A stretch of 64,000 nt of DNA from Geodermatophilus poikilotrophus (lineage in GTDB: Bacteria > Actinomycetota > Actinomycetes > Mycobacteriales > Geodermatophilaceae). The stretch covers positions 124,001-188,000 of the forward strand of contig NZ_FOIE01000008.1 in assembly GCF_900111455.1 (NCBI RefSeq), read 5' to 3'. A model generated the notes under the pieces. That model was not told where the DNA came from. It made no database searches and saw nothing but the letters and a program-made list of their open reading frames with translations. Positions 22,222 through 33,502 of this stretch are shown here, piece after piece. How positions within the stretch are numbered: the stretch's first letter is position 1; each line of letters opens with the position of its first letter. Position numbers and translations under genes: made by a program.

Positions 22222-23357
22222 CACACCGCCCCCGCCGAGCCGACGTACCGGCGGGTGAAGCGGCCGCCGATCCGGGTGACCAGCTCGTAGTGGATGGTGT
22301 CGACCGCGTCGGCCCAGTCCTGCGCCGTCGGCTCGCCGCGGTCCCCCGGCCCCCAGAGCACGACCTCGTCGCCGGCCCGCACCTCGGCGTCGCCGACGTC
22401 CAGGACGAACTGGTCCATGCACACGCGTCCGGCGATGGTCCGGTGCGCTCCGGCGGCGAGGACCGGCGCCCGGTTGCCCGCCGCGCGTGGCACGCCGTCG
22501 GCGTAGCCGACCGGCACCAGCAGCAGCGTCGTCTCGTTCTCCGGGGAGTAGGTGTGGCCGTAGGAGACGCCGACCCCGGCGGGGACCCGCTTGGTCAGCG
22601 CGGCGCGGGCGCGCACCGTCATCGCCGGCCGCAGCCCGTGGGCGGCCGGGTCCCCGCCGAGCGGGTCCAGGCCGTAGACGGCGATCCCCGGGCGGACCAT
22701 GTCGTACCAGGTGTCGGGCAGCGCGACCGTCGCCGCGGAGTTGGCCAGGTGCAGCCGCGCCCCGGTCAGCCCCGCCGCTCGGGCGATCGCCACGGCCTCC
22801 TCGAACACCCGCACCTGCGCGCCGATCGTCGGGTGGGTCGGGGCGTCGGCGTAGGCCATGTGGCTCCACAGGCCCACCACGGCCACCTCGCCGTCCTCCT
22901 GCGCCCGCGCCGCCGCGGCGACGAGGCCGGGCCAGTCGGCCTCGGTCGCGCCCTCGCGGGACAGCCCGGTGTCGGCGAACAGGTGCAGCTGCGCGGTGCG
23001 GCCGGTGGCGCGGGCGGCCGCGACGACCTCGGCGAGGGCCCACTCGGCGTTGACCGACACCTCGACGTCGGCGGTCAGCGCGGCGGCGTGGTCGGTGCCC
23101 GGGGTGTGCAGCCAGGCCAGCAGCGGGGCGGTCACGCCCGCCGCGCGGAGCGCGAGCGCCTCCTCCAGGACCGCGACGCCCAGCGCGTCGGCTCCCCCGG
23201 CCAGGGCCGCCCGCGCCGAGGGGACCAGGCCGTGGCCGTACCCGTCGGCCTTCACCACCGCCATCAGCGGCCGGCCGACGCGCTCGCGCAGCGCCGCGGT
23301 GTTGGCGGCGATGGCGTCGAGGTCGACGACCACCTCGGCCCGGGCTCGATCGTTCAC
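22221..23357 (-). CDS. alr: Alanine racemase
   Basis: 378 residues. The PLP lysine is in VVKADGYGHG and the second catalytic Tyr in GVSYGHTYSPE. It makes D-alanine for peptidoglycan. GTG at 23357 overlaps the nnr stop (GTGA), so it is coupled to that gene. Confidence 0.96.
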   Translation of the reverse strand: MNDRARAEVVVDLDAIAANTAALRERVGRPLMAVVKADGYGHGLVPSARAALAGGADALGVAVLEEALALRAAGVTAPLLAWLHTPGTDHAAALTADVEVSVNAEWALAEVVAAARATGRTAQLHLFADTGLSREGATEADWPGLVAAAARAQEDGEVAVVGLWSHMAYADAPTHPTIGAQVRVFEEAVAIARAAGLTGARLHLANSAATVALPDTWYDMVRPGIAVYGLDPLGGDPAAHGLRPAMTVRARAALTKRVPAGVGVSYGHTYSPENETTLLLVPVGYADGVPRAAGNRAPVLAAGAHRTIAGRVCMDQFVLDVGDAEVRAGDEVVLWGPGDRGEPTAQDWADAVDTIHYELVTRIGGRFTRRYVGSAGAV

Positions 23358-24811
23358 GCGCCCGAGTCTCCCAGCCGGCCCGCGGGCGCCCGGCGCAGGC
23401 GGGCCAGCGTGGCCGGCAGGGAGCGCACGAGGTCACCCGCGATGAGCGGTCCCTCCTCCGCGGCCAGCCGTCCGGCCCGGCCGTGCACGTGCGCGCCCAC
23501 AGCCGCCGCCTCGTCGGCCGGCAGGCCGGTGGCCAGCAGCGCGCCGGTGATGCCGGAGAGGACGTCGCCGGTGCCGGCGGTGGCCAGCCACGGCGTGCCG
23601 GTGCCGTTGACGTACGCGGTGCCGCCCGGCGCGGCGACGACGGTGGCGTCGCCCTTGAGCAGCACGACGGCGCCCAGGTCGGCGGCCAGCCGGCGGGCCG
23701 CGCCGACCCGGTCGGAGCCCACCTCGGTGCCGAAGCGGGCGAACTCGCGGTCGTGCGGGGTCAGCACGGTGGGCGCCGACCGCGTCCGGACGAGGTCGGG
23801 GTCCTGGGCGGCCATCGTCAGCGCGTCGGCGTCCACCAGCACCGGCAGGTCGGTGGCGAGCACCTCGGCCAGCACGCTGCGGGCGTCGTCGTCGGTGCCC
23901 ATCCCGGGCCCGACCACCCACGCCTGCACCCGCCCGGCGTCCCCCGGCCGGCCCTCGGTGACGATGACCTCCGGCCACGCGGCCCGCACCCCGGCGGCCG
24001 CCGTCCCGGCGTAGCGCACCAGTCCCGGCCGGGCGCGCAGCGCCGCCCCCGTGCACAGCACGGCCGCGCCCGGGTAGGCCGAGGACCCGGCGACGACCCC
24101 GACGACGCCCTGCGTGTACTTGTCGTCGTCGCCGCCCGGCGGGCGCATGCGCGCGGCGACGTCGGCGTCCGTGAGCCGGTGCGTGCCGGCCCGCGGGAGG
24201 TCGAGCCCGATGTCGACGAGGCGGACCGCTCCGGCGTACCCGCGGCCCTCCCCCACCACCAGCCCGCACTTCAGCGCGCCGAAGGTGACGGTGTGCTGCG
24301 CGGGGAAGGCCGGGCCGGGGACCGCCCCGGTGTCGGCGTCCACCCCGCTCGGGACGTCGACGGCGACCATGAGACCCGGCCCGGTGGCGGCCCGCTCGAC
24401 CAGCGCGGCGGCCGGCGGGCGCAGCCCCCCGTGTCCGCCGGTGCCGACGATCCCGTCGAGGACCAGGTCGGCGCGCCCGAGCCCGGTGTCCCCGTCGGCG
24501 ACGGTGACCCGTCCGCCCGCGGCGCGCAGCGCGGCCAGGCCGGCGGCGTGCGCCCGTCCCGGGTCGAGCAGGACGGCGGTCACCCGGGCGCCGCGGCGGG
24601 CCAGGTGCGCCCCGGCGAAGAGCGCGTCGCCGCCGTTGTTGCCGGCGCCGACGAGCGCCGTGACCCGGGTGCCGTGCGCCCGCCCGAGGAGCTCCAGGCA
24701 GACGGTGGCCAGGCCGGTCGCGGCCCGCTGCATGAGCGTGCCCTCCGGAGTGGTCGCCAGCAGCGGTTCCTCGGCGGCGCGCACCTCGGCGGCCGTGTAC
24801 AGCCCGATCAC
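23354..24811 (-). CDS. nnr: Bifunctional NAD(P)H-hydrate epimerase/dehydratase
   Basis: 485 residues, GTG start after GGGGAGGAC. The N-terminal YjeF_N domain (about 1-210) has VGAGNNGGDALFAGAHLA and DVPSGVDADTG. The C-terminal kinase-like dehydratase domain has LTPHDREFARF and NGTGTPWLATAGTGDVLSGI. It repairs hydrated NAD(P)H made by heat or side reactions of dehydrogenases. Fused form as in other actinobacteria. Confidence 0.95.
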   Translation of the reverse strand: MIGLYTAAEVRAAEEPLLATTPEGTLMQRAATGLATVCLELLGRAHGTRVTALVGAGNNGGDALFAGAHLARRGARVTAVLLDPGRAHAAGLAALRAAGGRVTVADGDTGLGRADLVLDGIVGTGGHGGLRPPAAALVERAATGPGLMVAVDVPSGVDADTGAVPGPAFPAQHTVTFGALKCGLVVGEGRGYAGAVRLVDIGLDLPRAGTHRLTDADVAARMRPPGGDDDKYTQGVVGVVAGSSAYPGAAVLCTGAALRARPGLVRYAGTAAAGVRAAWPEVIVTEGRPGDAGRVQAWVVGPGMGTDDDARSVLAEVLATDLPVLVDADALTMAAQDPDLVRTRSAPTVLTPHDREFARFGTEVGSDRVGAARRLAADLGAVVLLKGDATVVAAPGGTAYVNGTGTPWLATAGTGDVLSGITGALLATGLPADEAAAVGAHVHGRAGRLAAEEGPLIAGDLVRSLPATLARLRRAPAGRLGDSGA

Positions 24812-24887
24812 GCGTCCTCCCCGCTGGCGCTCACCGGCCGCGCGATCGGCAGCGGTGCCGTGTCCCCGCGTGACCTCGCGAGCTCCG

Positions 24888-25277
24888 TCACGTGTCCTCC
24901 CCGCGCGGCACGCCCTCGGCGACCACCACCGCCGAGGCGATGCCGCCGTCGTGGCTCAGCGACAGGTGCCAGGAGGTGATGCCGAGCTGCGCCGCCCGGC
25001 CGGCCACCGAGCCCCGGATCTCCAGGTGCGGCCGGCCGTGGTCGCCGACGGTGACCTCGGCGTCGTGCCAGCGCAGGGCACCGGGCGCACCGAGCGCCTT
25101 GGCGACGGCCTCCTTGGCCGCGAAGCGGGCGGCCAGCGACTCACCCGTGCGCGCGGTGCCGCTGGGCGTGCGCTGCTCCTCGGCGGTGAACAGCCGGTCG
25201 CGCAGGCCCGGGGTACGGGTCAGGGACTCGGCGAACCGGTCGACCGGCACCACGTCGATCCCGACCCCGATGATCAC
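24888..25277 (-). CDS. acpS: Holo-[acyl-carrier-protein] synthase
   Basis: 129 residues from GTG at 25277. It holds [15 protein letters not shown], the magnesium-binding opening, and the [15 protein letters not shown] helix. It attaches 4'-phosphopantetheine to ACP. First gene of the operon that runs to tsaD; nnr begins 76 bases further on. Confidence 0.94.
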   Translation of the reverse strand: MIIGVGIDVVPVDRFAESLTRTPGLRDRLFTAEEQRTPSGTARTGESLAARFAAKEAVAKALGAPGALRWHDAEVTVGDHGRPHLEIRGSVAGRAAQLGITSWHLSLSHDGGIASAVVVAEGVPRGEDT

Positions 25278-25349
25278 CGGGTCAGTCTGCCGTGCCGCCG
25301 CCCGGCTCGCCGTCCGGCGGGAGGCCCTGAGCAGGCGGCCCGGGCGTGG

Positions 25350-25420
25350 TGACGTACTGGAACGGCCCCGCGTCAGGGCCCCGCCCGAGCGTGCGAGGGA
25401 TGGGGGGACGCGGGGTCCTT
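25350..25420 (-). repeat. Gene-end structured repeat, copy E (after glmS)
   Basis: Arms CCCCGCGTC (25366-25374) and GACGCGGGG (25407-25415) are fully complementary and differ from those of copies G and I. Tip GAGCGTGCGAG. Directly adjacent to the glmS stop. Confidence 0.78.
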
Positions 25421-27283
<1,863 letters not shown>

Positions 27284-27358
27284 TCCACCGAGGCTACCGG
27301 CGGGACCGGCCGGACCCGTCCCTCGCACGGGTGGAACCCGGCGGATGTGACCGGAGCG

Positions 27359-28702
27359 TCAGTCGACGGCGGCGACGATGCCGGCGAGGCGCTGGGCGAC
27401 CGCGTCGGCCTGCTCCTGGGTCGGCGCCTCGACCATCACCCGCACCAGCTGCTCGGTGCCCGAGGGGCGCAGCAGCACCCGGCCGTCGTCCCCCAGCTCG
27501 GCCTCGCACCGGTTGACCGCCGCGGCGACCTCGTCGCTCTCCACGACCGCCATCCGGTCGCGGACCGGCACGTTGACCAGCGTCTGCGGCAGCCGCCGCA
27601 CCACCGAGGCCAGCTCCGCCAGCGACGAGCCGGTCTCCGCCATCCGGGACAGCAGCGACAGCCCGGTGAGCAGCCCGTCGCCGGTCGTGGCGTGGTCGAG
27701 GAAGACCAGGTGACCGCTCTGCTCGCCACCCAGGCTCAACCCGTGCGCCCGCAGCGCCTCGAGCACGTACCGGTCGCCGACCGCGGTGGTGTGCACCGCG
27801 ATGCCGGCGTCGCGCATGGTGTGGTGGAAGCCCAGGTTGCTCATGACCGTCGCGACGACGGTGTCGCCGGTGAGCCGGCCGTGCTCGTGCAGCCCCAGCG
27901 CGCAGACCGCGAGGATGGCGTCGCCGTCGACGCCGTCGCCCTCGGCGGTGACCGCCAGGCAGCGGTCGGCGTCGCCGTCGTGCGCGATGCCGAGGTCGGC
28001 ACCGTGCGCGTGCACGGCCTCGGTCAGCGGGCCGAGGTGGGTGGAGCCGATGCCGTCGTTGATGTTCCAGCCGTCGGGCTCGCCACCGATCACGTGCACG
28101 GTGGCGCCGGCCCGTCGGTAGACCTCGGGCGCGCACACCGCGGCCGAGCCGTGGGCGCAGTCGACGACGAGGGTGAGGCCGGACAGCGGCCGGGCGACGG
28201 TCGAGAGCAGGTGGTCCACGTAGACCGCACCGGCGTCGGGCAGGTCGGAGACCCGGCCGATCGCGGCGCCGGTGGGGCGGGGCCCGTCGGTCTGCCCGGC
28301 GGTCACGGCCTGCTCGATGGCGGCCTCGACGGCGTCGGGCAGCTTGTGGCCGCCGCGGCTGAACAGCTTGATGCCGTTGTCGGGCATCGGGTTGTGGCTG
28401 GCGGAGATCATCACGCCGAGGTCGGCGCCGGAGTGCGCGGTGAGGTGCGCGATCGCCGGGGTGGGCAGCACCCCGGCCCGCAGCACCTGCGCACCGGCAC
28501 TGGCGAGGCCCGCCACGACGGCGGCCTCGAGCATCTCCCCACTGGCGCGGGGGTCACGGCCGACGACCGCGACGGGACGCTGGGTCCCGTCGCGGTCGGC
28601 GAGCACGCCGGCGGCAGCACGTGCCACCGAGAGGGCCAACTCCGGCGTGAGGTCGGCGTTGGCCCGACCCCGGACGCCGTCGGTCCCGAAGAGGCGACCC
28701 AC
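27359..28702 (-). CDS. glmM: Phosphoglucosamine mutase
   Basis: 447 residues. The phospho-serine loop is [19 protein letters not shown], the metal loop [11 protein letters not shown], and the sugar loop [10 protein letters not shown]. It converts glucosamine-6-phosphate to glucosamine-1-phosphate. It starts 11 bases after the rpsI stop, in the conserved rplM-rpsI-glmM order. Confidence 0.96.
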   Translation of the reverse strand: MGRLFGTDGVRGRANADLTPELALSVARAAAGVLADRDGTQRPVAVVGRDPRASGEMLEAAVVAGLASAGAQVLRAGVLPTPAIAHLTAHSGADLGVMISASHNPMPDNGIKLFSRGGHKLPDAVEAAIEQAVTAGQTDGPRPTGAAIGRVSDLPDAGAVYVDHLLSTVARPLSGLTLVVDCAHGSAAVCAPEVYRRAGATVHVIGGEPDGWNINDGIGSTHLGPLTEAVHAHGADLGIAHDGDADRCLAVTAEGDGVDGDAILAVCALGLHEHGRLTGDTVVATVMSNLGFHHTMRDAGIAVHTTAVGDRYVLEALRAHGLSLGGEQSGHLVFLDHATTGDGLLTGLSLLSRMAETGSSLAELASVVRRLPQTLVNVPVRDRMAVVESDEVAAAVNRCEAELGDDGRVLLRPSGTEQLVRVMVEAPTQEQADAVAQRLAGIVAAVD

Positions 28703-28713
28703 GGGCGTACCGG

Positions 28714-29133
28714 TCAGCGCTTCGAGTACTGAGGCGCCTTGCGGGCCTTCTTGAGCCCGTACTTCTTGCGCTCGGTGACCCGGGCGTCGCGGGTGAGGAA
28801 GCCGGCCTTCTTCAGGGCCGGACGGTCCTCGGCCTCGACGGCGACGAGCGCACGCGCGATCGCCAGGCGCAGCGCGCCGGCCTGACCGCTGACGCCGCCG
28901 CCCTTGAGGATGCCGACGACGTCGTACTGCTCGGCCCGCTCGACGGTCACGAACGGCTCACGGATGAGCTGCTGGTGCACCTTGTTCGGGAAGTACTCCT
29001 CGATGGTGCGGCCGTTCAGCCGGAACTGGCCGGTGCCCGGCAGCAGACGCACGCGGACGATGGCCTCCTTGCGCCGGCCGACGGTCTGCACCGGACGCCC
29101 CTCGGCGTCGGTCACGGTGAGGGCGGTCGTCAC
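28714..29133 (-). CDS. rpsI: 30S ribosomal protein S9
   Basis: 139 residues ending KAPQYSKR, the conserved tail that reaches the P-site tRNA. Motifs [14 protein letters not shown] and [18 protein letters not shown] at 29133 overlaps the rplM TGA (GTGA). Confidence 0.97.
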   Translation of the reverse strand: MTTALTVTDAEGRPVQTVGRRKEAIVRVRLLPGTGQFRLNGRTIEEYFPNKVHQQLIREPFVTVERAEQYDVVGILKGGGVSGQAGALRLAIARALVAVEAEDRPALKKAGFLTRDARVTERKKYGLKKARKAPQYSKR

Positions 29134-29573
29134 TGGGCCACCTGCTTGATCTCGTAGGTCTGGGGCTGCTGGGCGGCGTGCGGGTGCTCGGGGCCCGCGT
29201 ACACCTTCAGCTTCTTGAGCATCTGACGGCCCAGGCTGTTGTGCGGCAGCATGCCCTTGATCGCGCGCTCGATGACGCGGTCGGGGTGCGTGCGCAGCTG
29301 GTCGCCGACGGGGATCCGCTTGAGGCCACCCGGGTAGCCGGAGTGGCGGTAGGCGACCTTCTCGTCCCGCTTGGAGCCGGTGAGGGCGACCTTCCCGGCG
29401 TTGACGATGACGACGAAGTCGCCGACGTCCACGTGCGGGGCGTACTGGGGCTTGTGCTTGCCGCGGAGCAGGATCGCGGTCTGGCTGGCGAGTCGACCGA
29501 GCACCACGTCGGTGGCGTCGATGACGTGCCAGGCCCGGCTGACCTCGCCGGGCTTCGGGGTGTACGTGCGCAC
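29130..29573 (-). CDS. rplM: 50S ribosomal protein L13
   Basis: 147 residues from GTG at 29573 ([20 protein letters not shown]), preceded by GGAGGA; the usual length. An early 50S assembly protein. TATCGT on the minus strand at 29691-29696 is a possible -10. Confidence 0.96.
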   Translation of the reverse strand: MRTYTPKPGEVSRAWHVIDATDVVLGRLASQTAILLRGKHKPQYAPHVDVGDFVVIVNAGKVALTGSKRDEKVAYRHSGYPGGLKRIPVGDQLRTHPDRVIERAIKGMLPHNSLGRQMLKKLKVYAGPEHPHAAQQPQTYEIKQVAQ

Positions 29574-29719
29574 GGCGCTCGTGTCCTCCGTCGTCGTCGG
29601 ATCGGCTGGTGGGATCGCCTCACCGAGCACGGGAGACGGGGCGGCACGCGGGCACCAGCCGGCCAGCGCGCCAGCCGATCACGATACCAGCCGGCTCGCC
29701 GGCCCCTCCGGGCCGCGGG

Positions 29720-30214
29720 TCAGCCCTCGACGACGACCTCGCGCAGCAGCCCAGTCGCGACGTCGTAGACCGAGCCGCGCACCTCGCGCGAGAGCAGGTA
29801 GGGGCTCTCGTGGACCAACCGCATCGACTCCCGCACGTCCTGGTCGGCGTCGCGGAAGGCACGCACCGCCCACGGTGGGCGGCGCCCGGTCGCCTGCTCG
29901 ACGAGGTCGGCGAAGGAGTTGTCGTCGGTGGCCTGCAGACCGCACTGGGTGTGGTGCACGAGCAGGATCTCGCGGGTCCCCAGCACGTGCTGGGAGACGG
30001 TGAGGGAGCGGATGACGTCCTCGGTGATGACGCCACCGGCGTTGCGGATGACGTGCGCGTCGCCGACCTCGAGACCGAGCATGGGGAACAGGGGCATCCG
30101 GGAGTCCATGCAGGCCACCACGGCGACGCGGCGGGCCGGACGCACGTCCCTGGAGCCGGGGAACCGTTCCGCCCACTGGGCGTTGGCCGCCAGCATCCGG
30201 TCGATCTCGCTCAT
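29720..30214 (-). CDS. Beta-class carbonic anhydrase
   Basis: 164 residues from ATG at 30214 after GAGGGG. Zinc ligands: Cys in VACMDSRMPL, with its Asp-Arg dyad, and HHTQC. It hydrates CO2 to bicarbonate. The short form and the DARKS-like MDSRM motif fit the mycobacterial Rv1284-type subgroup. It faces away from moeA. Confidence 0.92.
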   Translation of the reverse strand: MSEIDRMLAANAQWAERFPGSRDVRPARRVAVVACMDSRMPLFPMLGLEVGDAHVIRNAGGVITEDVIRSLTVSQHVLGTREILLVHHTQCGLQATDDNSFADLVEQATGRRPPWAVRAFRDADQDVRESMRLVHESPYLLSREVRGSVYDVATGLLREVVVEG

Positions 30215-30387
30215 GTCCACCCCTCTGTCCACCCGTCGGTCCGCAGGGACCCTAACCGGGACCGCAGCGGCCCCGGACCCCTCGGACGACCGCACCCGGG
30301 TCGCGGGGGTCGAGCCGGCGGCGGCCGCCGACCACCGGCTCACCCGCTCCGGCGTCCCCGCCGTCCGTGCGCCCGGCGCCGATCGGT

Positions 30388-30393
30388 CAGGAT
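30388..30393 (+). promoter_or_regulatory. Candidate -10 (CAGGAT) of moeA
   Basis: Seven bases before GTG at 30401, with no SD; supports a leaderless start there. Confidence 0.35.
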
Positions 30394-30400
30394 GTGGCCC

Positions 30401-31594
30401 GTGCGCACGGTCGAGGAACACCAGGCGGTCGTCGCGGCGCTCCTCGCCCCGCTGGGCGAGGAGGAGGTGCCGCTGGCGGCCGCGCACAACCGGGTCCTCG
30501 CCCGGGACGTGACCGCGCAGGTGTCGCTGCCCGGCTTCGACAACTCCGCGATGGACGGCTACGCCGCGCGCTCGGCCGAGCTCGCCGCGCTCCCGGTGCG
30601 GCTGCCGGTCGCGGACGACGTCCCGGCCGGGCGCACCGACGTCCACCCGCTCGCGCCCGGCACCGTGCAGCGGATCATGACCGGCGCCCCGCTGCCGGCC
30701 GGTGCGGACGTCGTGGTGCCGGTCGAGCTGACCGACGGCGCGACCGACGTCGTGGAGATCCGCGACGCCCCGGCCCCCGGCACCCACCTGCGGCACGCCG
30801 GGGAGGACATCACGGCCGGGACCGTGGCGTTGACCGCCGGTACCCCGCTCGGTGCCGCGCAGCTGGGCCTCGCCGCCTCCGTCGGCGCGACGACCCTGCA
30901 GGTGCACCGCCGTCCCCGCGTGCTCGTGCTGTCCACCGGCAGCGAGCTCGTCGACCCCGGCGAGCCGCTGCTGCCCGGGCAGATCTACGAGTCCAACTCC
31001 GCGCTGCTGGTGGCCGCCGTCGAGGACGCCGGCGGGACCGCGCGGCGGCTGCACTTCGTCCCGGACGACGTCGACCAGTTCCTCGCCACCGTGCGCGCCG
31101 AGCTCGCGACCGCCGACCTGCTGATCACCAGCGGCGGGGTCAGCGCCGGCGCCTACGAGGTCGTGAAGGACGCCTTCCGGGAGCTGGGCACCGTCGAGTT
31201 CGTCAAGGTCGCGATGCAGCCCGGCGGCCCCCAGGGCGCCGGCACGGTGGACGGCGTCCCCGTGGTCACCCTGCCCGGCAACCCGGTGAGCTCGTTCGTC
31301 TCCTTCGAGGTCTTCGTCCGGCCGGCGCTGCGCCGCGCCCTCGGCCACGCCGCACCCGGCCGGCTGCGCGCCCCCGCGACGCTGACCGCGCCGCTGCGCT
31401 CCCCCGCCGGGCGCCGCCAGTTCCTGCGCGGCCGCTACGACGCCGGCACCGTCTCCCAGGTCGGCGGGCCCGGGTCCCACCTGGTCGCCCACCTGGCCCG
31501 CGCCAACTGCCTGGTCGTCGTCCCCGAGGACGTCACCGAGCTGCCCGCCGGCGCCCCGGTGGACGTCGTGCTGATCGAAGGAGCGCTGCAGTGA
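30401..31594 (+). CDS. moeA: Molybdopterin molybdenumtransferase
   Basis: 397 residues. It inserts molybdate into adenylated molybdopterin. Landmarks: PGFDNSAMDGYA, RIMTGAPLPAGADVVVPVE, STGSELVDPGEPLLPGQIYE, TSGGVSAGAYEVVKD and LPGNPVSSFV. ATG at 30392 is an alternative start three codons earlier. The stop overlaps the moaC start (GTGA). Confidence 0.95.
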   Translation: MRTVEEHQAVVAALLAPLGEEEVPLAAAHNRVLARDVTAQVSLPGFDNSAMDGYAARSAELAALPVRLPVADDVPAGRTDVHPLAPGTVQRIMTGAPLPAGADVVVPVELTDGATDVVEIRDAPAPGTHLRHAGEDITAGTVALTAGTPLGAAQLGLAASVGATTLQVHRRPRVLVLSTGSELVDPGEPLLPGQIYESNSALLVAAVEDAGGTARRLHFVPDDVDQFLATVRAELATADLLITSGGVSAGAYEVVKDAFRELGTVEFVKVAMQPGGPQGAGTVDGVPVVTLPGNPVSSFVSFEVFVRPALRRALGHAAPGRLRAPATLTAPLRSPAGRRQFLRGRYDAGTVSQVGGPGSHLVAHLARANCLVVVPEDVTELPAGAPVDVVLIEGALQ

Positions 31595-32058
31595 ACGAGC
31601 TGACGCACGTCGACGAGACCGGCGCGGCCCGGATGGTCGACGTCTCCGCCAAGCCGGTCACCGCCCGGGAGGCGACGGCCGCCGGCCGGGTGCTGGTCAG
31701 CCCCGAGGTGGTGGCGCTGCTGCGCGGCGAGGGGGTGCCCAAGGGGGACGCCGTGGCCGTCGCCCGGATCGCGGGCATCGCCGGGGCCAAGCGGACGCCG
31801 GACCTCGTGCCGCTGTGCCACCCCATCGCCCTGCACGGCGTCACCGTGGACGTGACCGTGGCCGACGACGCCGTCGAGATCGTCGCCACCGCGCGCACCG
31901 CCGACCGCACCGGCGTGGAGATGGAGGCCCTCACCTCGGTCGCCGTCGCCGGGCTGACCGTGATCGACATGGTCAAGGCCGTCGACCCGCGCGCCGCGAT
32001 CACCGACGTCCGGCTGCTGGCCAAGTCCGGCGGCAAGAGCGGGGAGTGGCGGCGGTGA
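31591..32058 (+). CDS. moaC: Cyclic pyranopterin monophosphate synthase
   Basis: 155 residues from GTG. KRTPDLVPLCHPIAL and TGVEMEALTSVAVAGLTV carry the catalytic residues. It performs the second half of the first molybdopterin step with MoaA, which is not in the window. It overlaps both neighbours by four bases. Confidence 0.95.
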   Translation: MNELTHVDETGAARMVDVSAKPVTAREATAAGRVLVSPEVVALLRGEGVPKGDAVAVARIAGIAGAKRTPDLVPLCHPIALHGVTVDVTVADDAVEIVATARTADRTGVEMEALTSVAVAGLTVIDMVKAVDPRAAITDVRLLAKSGGKSGEWRR

Positions 32059-32558
32059 ACGCCGCGCTGCCGGACGACGCCCGCGCCGTCGTCGTCACCG
32101 CGTCCAACCGGGCGTCGGCCGGCGTCTACGCGGACCGCAGCGGGCAGGCCCTCGCCGAGGGGCTGCGCGCGCTCGGGTTCACCGTCGAGGGGCCGCACGT
32201 GCGCCCCGACGACGCCGCCGAGCTGGAGGTCGTGCTGCTGGCGGCGATCAGCTCCGGCGCGGACGTCGTCGTCACCACCGGCGGCACCGGGCTGTCCCCC
32301 ACCGACGTCACCCCCGAGGCCACCCGCCGCGTGCTCGATCGCGAGGCGCCGGGCATCGCCGAGGCGGTCCGCCGGTACGGGGAGGGGGAGGTGCCGACCT
32401 CGGTGCTGTCCCGCGGGATCGCCGGCACCGCCGGGCGCACGCTGGTGGTCAACCTGCCCGGCTCGACCGGCGGGGTGCGGGACGGCCTCGCCGTCCTCGG
32501 CCCGCTGCTCCCCCACGTCGTCAGCCAGCTCCGGGGAGGAGATCACGACAGGAGCTGA
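32055..32558 (+). CDS. mogA: Molybdopterin adenylyltransferase, MogA/MoaB family
   Basis: 167 residues from GTG 32055, overlapping moaC. Has TTGGTGLSPTDVTPEATR and LVVNLPGSTGGVRDGL, the MPT-binding pattern. It adenylates molybdopterin before MoeA acts. MogA and MoaB cannot be told apart here. Confidence 0.9.
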   Translation: MNAALPDDARAVVVTASNRASAGVYADRSGQALAEGLRALGFTVEGPHVRPDDAAELEVVLLAAISSGADVVVTTGGTGLSPTDVTPEATRRVLDREAPGIAEAVRRYGEGEVPTSVLSRGIAGTAGRTLVVNLPGSTGGVRDGLAVLGPLLPHVVSQLRGGDHDRS

Positions 32559-32636
32559 ACAGGAGCCGCCCGCGGGACCGAGGCGGCAATGCTCAGCTCA
32601 GCTCGGGACGGCAGGTGGCCGCGGTGCGGCGCGGTG

Positions 32637-33461
32637 TCACAGGACGACCCGCTCGGTGCGGGTGTAGACGTTGCAGCCGTCGCCGCGGAGGAAGCCGACC
32701 AGGGTGATGCCGACGTCGGCCGCCAGCTCGACCGCCAGGGACGACGGCGCCGACACCGCCGCGAGCACCGGGATGCCGGCCATCGCCGCCTTCTGCGTCA
32801 GCTCGAAGCTGGCCCGCCCGCTGACCATCAGGACGTGCCCGGCCAGCGGCAGCCGCCCGTCGCGCACCGCGTCGCCGACGACCTTGTCCACGGCGTTGTG
32901 CCGGCCGACGTCCTCGCGCAGGGCCACCAGCTCGCCGTCGGCGGTGAACAGGCCCGCGGCGTGCAGCCCACCGGTCTTGTCGAACACCTGCTGGGCGGCG
33001 CGCAGCCGGTCGGGCAGCGCGAGCAGCGTCGGCAGCGGCACCCGGACGGCGTCCCCGGCGACGTCGTGGCGCGTCTTCGTGCGGATCGCGTCGATGCTGG
33101 CCTTGCCGCACACGCCGCAGGAGCTGGACGTGTAGAAGTTGCGATCCAGGGCGGTGTCCGGCGGCTCCACGCCGGGGGCGAGGTCGACGTCGACGACGTT
33201 GTAGGTGTTCCGGCCGTCCTCGTCGACGGAGTTGCAGTAGCGCAGCCCGGCGACGTCGTCGGCCGAGCCGATCACCGCCTCGGTGGCCAGGAAGCCGTGC
33301 ACCAGGTCGAAGTCGTCGCCCGGCGTGCGCATGGTGACCGCCAGCGCCTTGCCGGCCAGCCGGATCTCCAGCGGCTCCTCGGCCGCCACGGTGTCCGGGC
33401 GGGTGCTGTGCGCCGCGCCGCGGATCCGCAGCACCGGCGTCCGGCTCGTCACTCGTCCCAC
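32637..33461 (-). CDS. fdhD: Sulfurtransferase FdhD (formate dehydrogenase accessory)
   Basis: 274 residues. The CxxC of SSSCGVCGKASID carries the transferred sulfur and EDVGRHNAVDKVVG is the family signature. It sulfurates the Mo cofactor of formate dehydrogenases. It converges on mogA and diverges from mobA with only 41 bases between starts. Confidence 0.95.
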   Translation of the reverse strand: MGRVTSRTPVLRIRGAAHSTRPDTVAAEEPLEIRLAGKALAVTMRTPGDDFDLVHGFLATEAVIGSADDVAGLRYCNSVDEDGRNTYNVVDVDLAPGVEPPDTALDRNFYTSSSCGVCGKASIDAIRTKTRHDVAGDAVRVPLPTLLALPDRLRAAQQVFDKTGGLHAAGLFTADGELVALREDVGRHNAVDKVVGDAVRDGRLPLAGHVLMVSGRASFELTQKAAMAGIPVLAAVSAPSSLAVELAADVGITLVGFLRGDGCNVYTRTERVVL

Positions 33462-33469
33462 GGAGGGCG

Positions 33470-33496
33470 ACGGTACCCACGTCCGGGCCCTACGGT
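33470..33496. promoter_or_regulatory. Compact divergent -10 boxes of fdhD and mobA
   Basis: Minus-strand TACCGT (33470-33475) is 8 bases from the fdhD GTG; plus-strand TACGGT (33491-33496) is 6 bases from the mobA GTG. Each promoter's -35 region would overlap the other's. Confidence 0.4.
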
Positions 33497-33502
33497 CGCA
33501 GC

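Noticed and set aside
32559..32636. Gene-end element or terminator between mogA and fdhD
   Set aside because: Only weak dyads are present; no arms or tip of the repeat could be found.
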